Source of the DNA: Romboutsia sedimentorum
GTDB lineage: Bacteria > Bacillota > Clostridia > Peptostreptococcales > Peptostreptococcaceae
Length of the DNA: 64,000 bases
Direction: 5' to 3'
Assembly (NCBI RefSeq): GCF_030131845.1
Contig: NZ_JASKYM010000002.1
Span: forward strand, 506,247-570,246
Below, piece after piece: positions 8,828 to 16,194 of this stretch (positions within the stretch are counted from its first letter, which is position 1; each line of letters starts with the position of its first letter). The position numbers and the translations under genes are program-made. The notes beneath the pieces are model-generated. The model did no database searches, was not told the origin of the DNA, and worked only from the letters and a program-made list of their open reading frames with translations.

Positions 8828-9619
8828 TTGAAATTATTAACACTTAATGTCCATTCATGGCAAGAGGAAAATCAATTAGAAAAGATAAGATACATAGCAA
8901 GTGTTATAAAAGAAAATGAATATGATGTTATAGCAATGCAAGAAGTTAGCCAATTAATAAGTGAAAAAATAGTATATGAAAATATTAAAAAAAATAACTT
9001 TGCATATTTACTTAACAAAGAACTAGAAAATCTAGGAATAAACAATTATAAAATTTTTTGGGATATTTCTCATATTGGATATGATTTGTATGAAGAGGGA
9101 CTTTGCTTAATGACAAAGCTTCCTATAAAAGAGTGTAAAAGCTTTTATATATCTAAAAGTGAGGATATAAATTATTGGAAAAGTAGAAAAATAATAAAAA
9201 TGAAAATTAATTACAATGGAACTTATATAAGCTTTTATTCGTGTCACCTTGGATGGTGGAAGGATGAAGACGAACCATTTGTATATCAATTTGACAATTT
9301 AAATAAAGATATAGAAAAAGAAGATCTGGCATTTATTATGGGTGATTTTAATAATAGTGCAACAATAAGAGAAGAAGGCTATGATTATATGATTAAAAAG
9401 GGTATGTTAGATACATATAGTTTGGCAAAAGAAAAAGATAATGGAATAAGTGTTAAAGGGAAAATAGCAGGATGGGATAAAAACAACGCGGATTTAAGAC
9501 TAGATATAATACTTGCTAGTAAATCTGTAGATGTTCATTCATCAAATGTAATTTTTAATGGAAAAAATAAAAAAATCGTATCAGATCACTTTGGAGTTGA
9601 CGTGAAAGTAAATATCTAA
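8828..9619 (+). CDS. endonuclease/exonuclease/phosphatase-family protein, probable maltose-6'-phosphate phosphatase (MapP-like)
   Basis: 263 residues of the metal-dependent EEP superfamily. Conserved motifs are in order: TLNVHSW at the N-terminus, AMQEVS (metal-binding Glu), SCHLGWW, GDFNN (metal/catalytic Asp and Asn) and C-terminal SDHFGVDV (catalytic His). Start TTG 8828 lies 2 bases after the PTS stop, with AGGAG at 8816-8820. In Enterococcus faecalis a maltose-6'-phosphate phosphatase (MapP) encoded beside a maltose PTS dephosphorylates imported maltose-6'-P so that non-phospho enzymes can use it. The operon context here is exactly that, and with a maltase alongside the pathway is complete. 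The specific substrate is an inference from context; the superfamily is certain. Confidence 0.82.
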   Translation: MKLLTLNVHSWQEENQLEKIRYIASVIKENEYDVIAMQEVSQLISEKIVYENIKKNNFAYLLNKELENLGINNYKIFWDISHIGYDLYEEGLCLMTKLPIKECKSFYISKSEDINYWKSRKIIKMKINYNGTYISFYSCHLGWWKDEDEPFVYQFDNLNKDIEKEDLAFIMGDFNNSATIREEGYDYMIKKGMLDTYSLAKEKDNGISVKGKIAGWDKNNADLRLDIILASKSVDVHSSNVIFNGKNKKIVSDHFGVDVKVNI

Positions 9620-9628
9620 CTGTATTAG

Positions 9629-9666
9629 GCTGTATGAGGGAATTTAAATATTAACCTTTATACAGC
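9629..9666 (+). terminator. weak terminator-like hairpin after the maltose operon
   Basis: GCTGTATGAGG pairs with CCTTTATACAGC (including G-U pairs). Only a weak T-rich tail follows. Located 10 bases after the phosphatase stop. Confidence 0.45.
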
Positions 9667-9806
9667 TTAAATTGTATTGAATGCTAAAAATTAAAATTTA
9701 TGGGTATAATTTCAAATATCGCTTAATATAGACATAAAAATGAAAATAGTGTAATATAAACTAATAAAAAGTCGAATAATAAAAAGTAGTAAAGAGGTGA
9801 TAGTAC

Positions 9807-10694
9807 ATGGCTGGTGAAAATATAACTGAAACTGTAAGCCAAGAAATTTCAAAGATGAGTAGAATGAGTCCAGAGTTGTTATTTGAAAAATTTATAGACT
9901 GGATTACTATAAATGGAGTTAAGCTATTGGTTGGTTTAATAATTATATCTATAGGTCTGAAAATAATAAAGAATGTTGTTAAACACTTTATAAAGTTTTT
10001 AGAGAAAAGAGATGTAGATGTAACACTAAGACGATTTTTACAATCACTTATATCGGGAGCTTTAAAGGCTGTACTGTTTATAGGAATATTAGGATATTGG
10101 GATGTGAAGCTTACAGGTCTTGCAGCGATAGTTGCTTCAGGAGGTGTGGCTATAGGTTTAGCACTTCAAGGAAGTTTATCTAACTTTGCAGGTGGATTTA
10201 TAATCTTACTACTTAGACCTTTTAAAGTAGGAGATTATATAGAAACAGGGATTTATGGCGGAACTGTCGAGCAAATCGGATTATTTTATACTAATTTAGT
10301 TACAATAGATAATAAATTAATATTAATACCAAATGGAGCATTATCAAATGGTAGTTTAATAAATTATTCAGCTAAATCGCAGAGAAGAGTGGATTTAAGT
10401 TTTAGTGTAGGATATGAAAATAACTTACCTCATGTAAAAGAGGTATTAAAAGAGATAGTAGATAACCATCCATCCATATTTAAAGATCCAACACCGTTTG
10501 TTGGAGTAAACGCACATGGACCAAGTTCTATTGATTTTGTTGTTAGAGTTTGGTGTAAGTCAGAAGACTATTGGCCAATACATTTTGATTTATTAGAGAC
10601 AGTTAAATTAAGATTTGATGAAGAAAACATAACTATACCATATCCTCAAATGGATTTACATGTAAGACGAAGTGATTTAATAGACAAGAAATAA
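9807..10694 (+). CDS. mscS: small-conductance mechanosensitive channel (MscS family)
   Basis: 295 residues with three membrane helices in the N-terminal 135 residues. TM3 carries the glycine/alanine-packed pore helix (GLAAIVASGGVAIGLALQGSLSNFAGG) and is followed by the beta domain phrase RPFKVGDYIE and the C-terminal alpha/beta domain (FVVRVWCKSEDYW). The order and length match E. coli MscS (286 residues). It opens under membrane tension to release osmolytes on hypo-osmotic shock. RBS AGAGGTGA is 7 bases before ATG. Monocistronic, with a terminator 11 bases after the stop. Confidence 0.95.
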   Translation: MAGENITETVSQEISKMSRMSPELLFEKFIDWITINGVKLLVGLIIISIGLKIIKNVVKHFIKFLEKRDVDVTLRRFLQSLISGALKAVLFIGILGYWDVKLTGLAAIVASGGVAIGLALQGSLSNFAGGFIILLLRPFKVGDYIETGIYGGTVEQIGLFYTNLVTIDNKLILIPNGALSNGSLINYSAKSQRRVDLSFSVGYENNLPHVKEVLKEIVDNHPSIFKDPTPFVGVNAHGPSSIDFVVRVWCKSEDYWPIHFDLLETVKLRFDEENITIPYPQMDLHVRRSDLIDKK

Positions 10695-10704
10695 GATTTT
10701 GATA

Positions 10705-10746
10705 AAGGACTAATAAGATATTAATATTTATATTAGTCCTTTTTAT
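10705..10746 (+). terminator. terminator of mscS
   Basis: AAGGACTAATA / TATTAGTCCTT stem with an AT-rich loop, followed by TTTTAT. Confidence 0.88.
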
Positions 10747-10900
10747 TATATTAAGTTATAAATATGCCAATAAAAGATTATTTTTAGGTATAAAAGCGTT
10801 AGAATTGGATATGAACTATATAGTATAAGCTATATAAAAATAAGTTTTAATTATAAAATAGACGTTAATAAGTATGATAATGAATAAATATAGAGAAATA

Positions 10901-10948
10901 TTAAGAAGAATTAACAAATATTAAGAAAAATTAAGGAAAATATTAAGA
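10901..10948 (+). promoter_or_regulatory. phased TTAAG direct repeats, probable OmpR-type regulator site
   Basis: TTAAG/TTAAC elements start at 10901, 10911, 10921, 10931 and 10943, i.e. on a 10-bp helical phase. They lie 50-95 bases before the start of the VTT-domain gene. Such same-face direct repeats are typical binding sites for OmpR/PhoB-family response regulators. The rest of the 10746-10980 gap shows nothing else recognisable. Confidence 0.6.
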
Positions 10949-10995
10949 TAAATAATGTATACTTGAATTATAAAAAAATGAAGGAGATAAGGATA

Positions 10996-11613
10996 ATGGA
11001 GTATATTAACGACATATATTATTTTGCAAAAGATTATTGGTTTCTTACAATGTTGGTAGGGGTACTGACATGCTTTATTGAAAGTTTTCTGCCTATATTG
11101 CCGTTAATAGCTATAGTGGGTGCAAATGCACTTTTACTTGGATTAGTTGGAGGAATCGTATTGTCTTGGGTAGGTTCTGGACTTGGAACAATAGCACTGT
11201 TTTTATTAGTAAGTAAATATAGTGATAACAAGCTATTTAATAAATTTAGAAATGAAAAAACAGAGAAACCTTTAAAATGGATGAAAAAGCAAGGATTTAA
11301 ATTACTATTTTTTGCATATTCATGCCCTTTTATACCAGGTTTTTTAGTTACAGTAATGGCAGCTTTTTGTAAAAGAGATATAAAAAGTTTTGCACCAGCA
11401 ATGCTAGCAGGGAAGTTTGTTATGTTTTTAGTAGTAAGTTATCCGGCAAGCGATATAAAGGGTTTTATAAGTAGCCCTTTAAAAATTATAATATTTATAT
11501 CTTTAGTATTTTTATCTTGGAAAATAGGTAGTAAGGTAAATACAAATTTACAAGACAATAAATCTAATGACAAAGCAACTTGTATAGAAAATTGTGATGA
11601 ACTACGTCAATAA
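10996..11613 (+). CDS. VTT-domain (TVP38/TMEM64, DedA-like) membrane protein
   Basis: 205 residues with about five hydrophobic segments. It has the SNARE-associated/VTT domain pattern: a G-rich re-entrant region GLVGGIVLSWVGSGLGTIALF, then KQGFKLLFFAYSCPFIPGFLVTVMAA, which corresponds to the conserved R-x-P-x-xP/G region. Members of this family and DedA are lipid scramblases/undecaprenyl-phosphate flippases, or affect membrane potential and antimicrobial-peptide tolerance. I choose ATG 10996 with AAGGAG 9 bases upstream. In-frame upstream TTG 10963 and ATG 10978 would overlap or precede the RBS. The gene stands alone, with a phased TTAAG repeat upstream and a perfect terminator downstream. 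Regulation by a two-component system is inferred. Confidence 0.82.
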   Translation: MEYINDIYYFAKDYWFLTMLVGVLTCFIESFLPILPLIAIVGANALLLGLVGGIVLSWVGSGLGTIALFLLVSKYSDNKLFNKFRNEKTEKPLKWMKKQGFKLLFFAYSCPFIPGFLVTVMAAFCKRDIKSFAPAMLAGKFVMFLVVSYPASDIKGFISSPLKIIIFISLVFLSWKIGSKVNTNLQDNKSNDKATCIENCDELRQ

Positions 11614-11616
11614 ATA

Positions 11617-11656
11617 AAACATACCTCTTAATTTAATTAAGAGGTATGTTTATTTT
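11617..11656. terminator. terminator after the VTT gene
   Basis: Perfect stem AAACATACCTCTTAA / TTAAGAGGTATGTTT followed by TATTTTT. It could also serve the convergent YdjM-like gene. Confidence 0.92.
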
Positions 11657-11697
11657 TAGAGCAAATATAAGTTGATAATAAATTATACTTACTTATT

Positions 11698-12240
11698 TTA
11701 TATTTGAAATAATGTGTAAAACCTATATCCTAATAAAAATATAACTATAAAATTTAATGTTTTACAAATGAATCTTTCAATTTTAGAGCTTGTTTTTATA
11801 GGCAATAGAGAAAAATTTATAGAAATAGGATAAAAGATTTCTATTCCTTCTTTTGTTAATAAGTCTAGACATAAATGAGATGCGTATCCCACCAAAAAAC
11901 CACTAGATAAACATAAAAAAACTACGTCATCACTAGTATACTTAGTAAGTGATTCTAGCAAAAAAATTAAAAATGATATAAAAATTAAACTGTGAGTGAA
12001 TCCTCTGTGTTTAAACTTGGAACCGAAAAGTTTATAAATTATAGGATGCCTTTTGCTAATATATGAACCTTTCATATCTATGTCCGGAAATAAAGATCCT
12101 AAATATGAAAAATAGATATATACTGAAATTAAAATACATTTATATATGATATCATATTCATTTAAAAAATTGTTATTTAAAAAAGGAAGAGCTAAAAGTG
12201 CAAAAGTATAGCCTCCTTTTGTGTGAGTTTCTTTTACCAT
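11698..12240 (-). CDS. YdjM-like (DUF457) membrane-bound metal-dependent hydrolase
   Basis: 180 residues, four or five hydrophobic helices, with the family's conserved polar motifs: LFPDID (about 50-55), KHRGFTHSL (about 77-85), GYASHLCLDLLTKEG (about 117-131) and YP followed by SINFSLLPIKTSS. The His/Asp residues form the putative metal site of the DUF457/YdjM family (LexA-regulated inner-membrane protein in E. coli; biochemical role unproven). It starts at ATG 12240 with AGGAGG and is convergent with the VTT gene. No LexA box was seen by eye upstream. Confidence 0.82.
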   Translation of the reverse strand: MVKETHTKGGYTFALLALPFLNNNFLNEYDIIYKCILISVYIYFSYLGSLFPDIDMKGSYISKRHPIIYKLFGSKFKHRGFTHSLIFISFLIFLLESLTKYTSDDVVFLCLSSGFLVGYASHLCLDLLTKEGIEIFYPISINFSLLPIKTSSKIERFICKTLNFIVIFLLGYRFYTLFQI

Positions 12241-12355
12241 GAGTCCTCCTGAGATGATAAGGCTATAAATTAAGCGCTATGTTTTCTTAATTATATAGCA
12301 AATTATGTTATTTTTCAAAAAAATAAATATATAGTAGGAATAATAGCAATATTTT

Positions 12356-13054
12356 TTACTTAGCTAAATTTTTATAATTCTCTTCAGCTTTATTCCAATT
12401 TATTATGTTAAACCATTTATCTATATAAGAAGCTCGATTATTTTTATAAGATAAATAATAAGCATGTTCCCATAAATCGATTCCTATGATAGGCTTAAGG
12501 TTTAAAGTAATAGGGCTATCTTGATTAGCTGTAGTAATTATGGATAAGTTGCCACTATCATTAGAAACAAGCCATGTCCATCCAGAACCAAAAACATTTA
12601 AGCTAGCTTTTTTAAAAGCATCTTTAAAGTTATCAAATGATCCGAAATCTTCAATTATAGCTTTCTTTAGATTACCAGATAAGGTTGTTTGATTAGGTGT
12701 CATAATATCAAAGAAAAACTCATGATTATAAACCCCACCACCGTTATTTTTTATAGTTTTATAAATTTCACTAGGTAAACAATCTAAACATGTAAGTAAA
12801 TCATAAATACTCGACGAATAAAGATCAGGGTATCCCTTTATGGCTTCATTGAACTTATCTAAATAAGATTTATAATGTTTATCATGATGTAGTACCATAG
12901 TTTCTTTATCAATATAGGGTTCTAGTGCATCATATGCATAAGGCAATGGTTTTAATTTTTTAGGTGTATATTGTGGGTCCATTGCAAAACTACTTGAAAC
13001 ATTAGAAAAAATAAATATAGTTAATAAAGATAATACTAATAATTTTTGTTTCAT
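12356..13054 (-). CDS. sodA: exported Fe/Mn superoxide dismutase
   Basis: 232 residues: a cleavable signal peptide (MKQK, hydrophobic core to about residue 20, likely cleavage after SSSFA) followed by a full Fe/Mn-SOD fold. Metal ligands are recognisable: His in LHHDKH (about 56-60), His in NHEFFF, and Asp/His in GIDLWEHAYYLSYKN. The phrase GSGWTWLVS is also typical. The usual NHSxFW motif is changed to NHEFFF. SODs with signal peptides occur in clostridia, including the spore-coat-associated SodA of C. difficile. ATG 13054 is preceded by TGAGGTGA. It faces away from the aminotransferase gene and is monocistronic. Confidence 0.93.
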   Translation of the reverse strand: MKQKLLVLSLLTIFIFSNVSSSFAMDPQYTPKKLKPLPYAYDALEPYIDKETMVLHHDKHYKSYLDKFNEAIKGYPDLYSSSIYDLLTCLDCLPSEIYKTIKNNGGGVYNHEFFFDIMTPNQTTLSGNLKKAIIEDFGSFDNFKDAFKKASLNVFGSGWTWLVSNDSGNLSIITTANQDSPITLNLKPIIGIDLWEHAYYLSYKNNRASYIDKWFNIINWNKAEENYKNLAK

Positions 13055-13128
13055 AAAATCACCTCAAATATATTATGCTTATTATTTAATAAAAAAATCA
13101 TGGGAATTTAAAAAAATATATATAAACC

Positions 13129-13157
13129 TTGACAATTTATTTGTTATGATATATAGT
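13129..13157 (+). promoter_or_regulatory. strong sigma-A promoter ahead of a terminator hairpin
   Basis: TTGACA (13129-13134), 17-base spacer, TATAGT (13152-13157). Transcription from it meets a strong terminator about 40 bases later and about 130 bases before the next gene. The product would be a short leader or small RNA of roughly 75 bases unless the terminator is bypassed. Confidence 0.7.
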
Positions 13158-13196
13158 AATATAAACGTTTAAAAAATAATAACTATTATATACCAA

Positions 13197-13236
13197 GAGA
13201 GCCTTCTATATTTTATATAGAAGGCTCTTTGTTTTT
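13197..13236 (+). terminator. terminator/attenuator hairpin upstream of the aminotransferase gene
   Basis: AGAGCCTTCTATAT / ATATAGAAGGCTCT perfect stem followed by TTGTTTTT. It lies between a strong promoter and the aminotransferase gene. Confidence 0.8.
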
Positions 13237-13278
13237 GAATAATATAAAAAATGATACTTGTAAATGTAAAATGTATCG

Positions 13279-13308
13279 GTACAATTTGTTAATTTCCCTA
13301 AATTGTAC
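13279..13308 (+). promoter_or_regulatory. GTACAATTT inverted repeat, possible operator
   Basis: GTACAATTT (13279-13287) and AAATTGTAC (13300-13308) form an exact 9-base inverted repeat with a 12-base spacer, about 60 bases before the aminotransferase start. It could be a regulator site. The regulator is unknown. Confidence 0.45.
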
Positions 13309-13365
13309 AGCATTTAATATAAATGAGATACAATGTTTTTGAGAATATATAAAGGGGGATTAATA

Positions 13366-14508
13366 ATGAATAATAAGATTGTGTATACACCGGGACCAAC
13401 AAGTGTTAGAGAAAATGTAAGACTAGCTAGGTCAAACAAAACTACTAATCCTGATATTGATAAAGATTTTTTTGATTTTTATAAAAAAACATGTGATAAT
13501 ATCGCAAAAATAATAAAAACTAAAAATGATGTGTATATATTAAGTGGAGAAGGTATATTAGGACTTGAATCAGCCTGTGCTTCTTTAACTGAAAAAGGGG
13601 ATAGAGTATTAGTTATAGATAATGGTGTATTTGGTAGGGGATTCAAAGATTTTGTAAGCCTGTATGGGGGAGATGCTGTACTTTTTAGTAAAGAGCATAC
13701 AAAGGATATAGATGTAAATGAACTGAAAGATTTCCTAGAAAAAGATAATGATTTTAAATATGCAACAATAGTTCATTGCGATACACCTACAGGTGTTCTT
13801 AACAATTTGAGTGAAATTTGTCCATTGTTAAAAAAATATAATATATTAACTATAGTTGACTCAGTTGCAGCTATGGGTGGAGAAGAATTTAAAGTAGATG
13901 AATGGGAAATAGATATAGCTTTAGGAGGTTCTCAAAAGGCAATATCTGCACCAGCAGGACTTACTATAGTAAGTGTGAGTGAAGATGCCAAAAAATCTAT
14001 TAAATTAAGAAAAAGCAATGTTATTGGGTTTTATTGCAACTTAGGAATATGGGAAAATTATTATGACAAAAATAGCTTTCCATACACAATGCCTATAAGT
14101 GACATATTAGGACTAGGAAAAGCGATTGATAATATAATAGATGAAAAAATAGAAAATGTACTAGATAGACATAAAAAAATAGCAAGTGCAACAAGAAAAG
14201 CATTAAAAGAATACGGTTTAGATTTATTTTTAACAAAGGGATACTCTAGTACAGTAACGGCAATAAAAATACCTAAAAATATAGGAGCGTTGAAGTTATC
14301 AAATTATATGTTAGAAAAACATAATACACTTGTAGCTACTTCTTTAGGGGAATATAAGGAAGATATTTTGAGAATAGGTCATATGGGTGAAAATGCAAGG
14401 TTAGAAAAGATTATAAATATTTTAAATACAATAGACCAAAGCTTAAAACAACTAGGATTTAATAGTAATAAAAATTTAGTTGAGCTATTTAATAAATTTT
14501 ATGAATAA
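13366..14508 (+). CDS. class V (alanine-glyoxylate type) PLP aminotransferase
   Basis: 380 residues of the fold-type I, class V family (alanine-glyoxylate, serine-pyruvate and pyridoxamine-pyruvate transaminases). N-terminal TPGPTSVREN, cofactor Asp in TIVDSVAAMGG, Schiff-base Lys191 in GGSQKAISAPAG and C-terminal RIGHMGENA all match. ATG 13366 has AAGGGGG 8 bases upstream; the in-frame ATG at 13333 has no ribosome site. It is followed after 12 bases by an ECF-transporter S-component, so the two form an operon. Pairing with a vitamin importer suggests the aminotransferase acts on the imported compound. A pyridoxamine-pyruvate type is one possibility, but this is not shown by the sequence. Confidence 0.85.
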   Translation: MNNKIVYTPGPTSVRENVRLARSNKTTNPDIDKDFFDFYKKTCDNIAKIIKTKNDVYILSGEGILGLESACASLTEKGDRVLVIDNGVFGRGFKDFVSLYGGDAVLFSKEHTKDIDVNELKDFLEKDNDFKYATIVHCDTPTGVLNNLSEICPLLKKYNILTIVDSVAAMGGEEFKVDEWEIDIALGGSQKAISAPAGLTIVSVSEDAKKSIKLRKSNVIGFYCNLGIWENYYDKNSFPYTMPISDILGLGKAIDNIIDEKIENVLDRHKKIASATRKALKEYGLDLFLTKGYSSTVTAIKIPKNIGALKLSNYMLEKHNTLVATSLGEYKEDILRIGHMGENARLEKIINILNTIDQSLKQLGFNSNKNLVELFNKFYE

Positions 14509-14520
14509 GGAGGATGAATT

Positions 14521-15048
14521 ATGCAAGCGGTAGCTAAAAGTAAAAAAAATATTACTAGAGACTTAGTAGAGACAGCTTTGCTTATAGCGTTAGTATTTAT
14601 AGCAACTAGATTTATAAATATAAGATTACCTATAGCATCAAGTGGAGGATTAGTACACTTGGGCAATACAATGCTTTTTATATCAGCAATAGTATTTGGC
14701 AAAAAAAAGGGAGCCATTGCAGGTGGATTTGGAATGGCATTATTTGATTTATTGTCTGAATGGGCAATATGGGCACCTTTTACATTTATAGTAAGAGGTG
14801 TTATGGGATATATAATAGGAAGTATAGCTTGGTCTAATGATAAAAATGGGAATAGTAAAATAGCTAACATAGTAGGTATAACTATATCTGGTATATGGAT
14901 GATATTTGGGTATTATATAACTGAGGTTATTTTATATGGAAATCATATAAAGGCTATTGCATCTATACCGGGAAATATAACGCAAATAGTTATAGGTCTT
15001 GTAATTGGAGTTCCAGCTGCAAAAGTTTTAAAAAGATACATTAAATAA
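14521..15048 (+). CDS. ECF transporter substrate-binding (S) component
   Basis: 175 residues with five or six membrane helices. The N-terminus has the typical S-component start (basic residues, then LVETALLIALVFIATRF) with the AxxxA-like face for contact with EcfT. LVHLGNTMLFISAIVFGKKKGAIAGGFGMALFDLL followed by WAPFTFIVRGVMGYIIG resembles the PF07155-type (DUF1393) S-components of riboflavin/HMP/B6-like transporters. No EcfA/EcfT gene is nearby, so it must use a shared group II energising module. Substrate is unknown; linkage to a class V aminotransferase hints at an amine or B6-like compound (inference). RBS AAGGAGG precedes ATG. Confidence 0.82.
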   Translation: MQAVAKSKKNITRDLVETALLIALVFIATRFINIRLPIASSGGLVHLGNTMLFISAIVFGKKKGAIAGGFGMALFDLLSEWAIWAPFTFIVRGVMGYIIGSIAWSNDKNGNSKIANIVGITISGIWMIFGYYITEVILYGNHIKAIASIPGNITQIVIGLVIGVPAAKVLKRYIK

Positions 15049-15141
15049 AATAAAAAATAAACAATATAGGTAAAAATTATAAAGTTTAAAAATTCTATAA
15101 AAACATATCCTAAACTTAGAGACTAAGAAAGGGTGATAAAT

Positions 15142-15312
15142 ATGAAGCAATCTAAAAAGTACAAAGAGTATAAAAATGATTCTATACAAAACTTAGTTAA
15201 TCATGCTCAAGGAGATAAAGAATTAGCTTCTCAGTATGAAGAGGGTCAAGAGATTAATAAAAAATTAGGAAAGAACAAGAAAGAAATAACAACTAGAAAT
15301 AATATGTATTAA
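15142..15312 (+). CDS. small highly charged protein, function unknown
   Basis: A 56-residue frame with ATG 15142 and an AAAGGGTG ribosome site 7 bases upstream, ended by TAA and followed immediately by a canonical terminator. The composition is hydrophilic and Lys/Glu/Asn/Gln-rich (starts MKQSKKYKEYKN, contains LVNHAQGDKELASQYEEG), with no Cys, no membrane segment and no recognised domain. RBS, codon use like its neighbours and its own terminator support a real gene. The style is reminiscent of small spore or stress proteins of clostridia, but I cannot place it in a family. Confidence 0.65.
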   Translation: MKQSKKYKEYKNDSIQNLVNHAQGDKELASQYEEGQEINKKLGKNKKEITTRNNMY

Positions 15313-15316
15313 ATAT

Positions 15317-15356
15317 AAAAAGTGCAATACTTGATTTGTGAAGTATTGCACTTTTT
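15317..15356 (+). terminator. terminator of the small charged protein gene
   Basis: AAAAAGTGCAATACTT / AAGTATTGCACTTTTT with an 8-base loop. Perfect stem. Confidence 0.93.
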
Positions 15357-15460
15357 ATATTTAATTAATTAAAACTAAATTTTAGGCGTAGCATGTATAG
15401 ACATATATATAATATGAGAAAAACAATAGATAACATAAAAATAGGAGGAATATAAAATAT

Positions 15461-16012
15461 ATGTAAGGAATATAACAGTGTGAAATCTATATTAAATATG
15501 CCAAAAGGTATTCAAAATATATTATCAAAGATATATGACCAAGCAAAAGTAAATAATTATGATTATGTAAATACTATGCAGCATGTAGATATAAACAGTT
15601 GGCTTGAATGTGACATATTACAAAAAGCAGATAAAACATCAATGGCGCAGTCAATAGAATTGAGAGTTCCTTTTTTAGATAGAGAAGTTTTAGAAATAGC
15701 TAAAAATTTAAAATTAAATCAAAAAATTAGTGATTCTAATACCAAGGTACTTCTAAGAGAAGCATTTAAAGATATACTACCACAGCATATGGTTCAAAAA
15801 AAGAAACTAGGTTTTCCAATTCCAATAAGAGTATGGCTAAAGCAAGATTTAGGAGAAGTTGTTAGAAATACCATAAATGATCCGCAAGTAGATAATATTA
15901 TAATAAAAAATATCCTATAAATCTATTAGATGAGCATATAAAAAATAATTGTGATAACTCTACAAAAATATGGTTTATATACTGTTTTGTTTATGGTATC
16001 AAATATTTATAG
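15461..16012 (+). pseudogene. remnant of asparagine synthetase (asnB)
   Basis: Bases 15480-15914 encode a clear C-terminal piece of glutamine-dependent asparagine synthetase: LECDILQKADKTSMAQSIELRVPFLDREV and KKKLGFPIPIRVWLK. The frame stops at 15918. Shifting by one base continues the family's C-terminus (YPINLLDEHIKNN, DNSTKIWFIYCF) to a stop at 16012, so there is a frameshift near 15915. The whole glutaminase domain and most of the synthetase domain are missing. Just upstream, AGGAGG (15443-15448) precedes ATG TAA GGA ATA at 15461. That is what an asnB start (Met-Cys-Gly-Ile) would look like with the catalytic Cys codon turned into a stop, so RBS and start may be original, with a large internal deletion after them. 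The C-terminal identity is certain; the start-codon relic is an inference. Confidence 0.85.
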
Positions 16013-16118
16013 AACAACAAAAAATAAACTATTAACAGTTGAAAAGTATAGCATTAGCTATATTTTTTTTATAAAAAACATAAAGTATTTACAAATAAGC
16101 TTCAATTTAAGTATAACT

Positions 16119-16146
16119 TTGAAATACATATAAAAAATGATATAAT
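16119..16146 (+). promoter_or_regulatory. candidate promoter of the ter operon
   Basis: TTGAAA (16119-16124), 16-base spacer, TATAAT (16141-16146), 49 bases before the first terD start. The 16013-16118 stretch shows nothing else. Confidence 0.6.
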
Positions 16147-16194
16147 AATATTAAATGAAAGTTATAAAATAAAGAAGTAATGGAGGAATATATT

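Noticed and set aside
15951-16133. 60-codon plus-strand frame after the asnB remnant
   Set aside because: It overlaps the frameshifted asnB C-terminus in a different frame, with no ribosome site or recognisable product.
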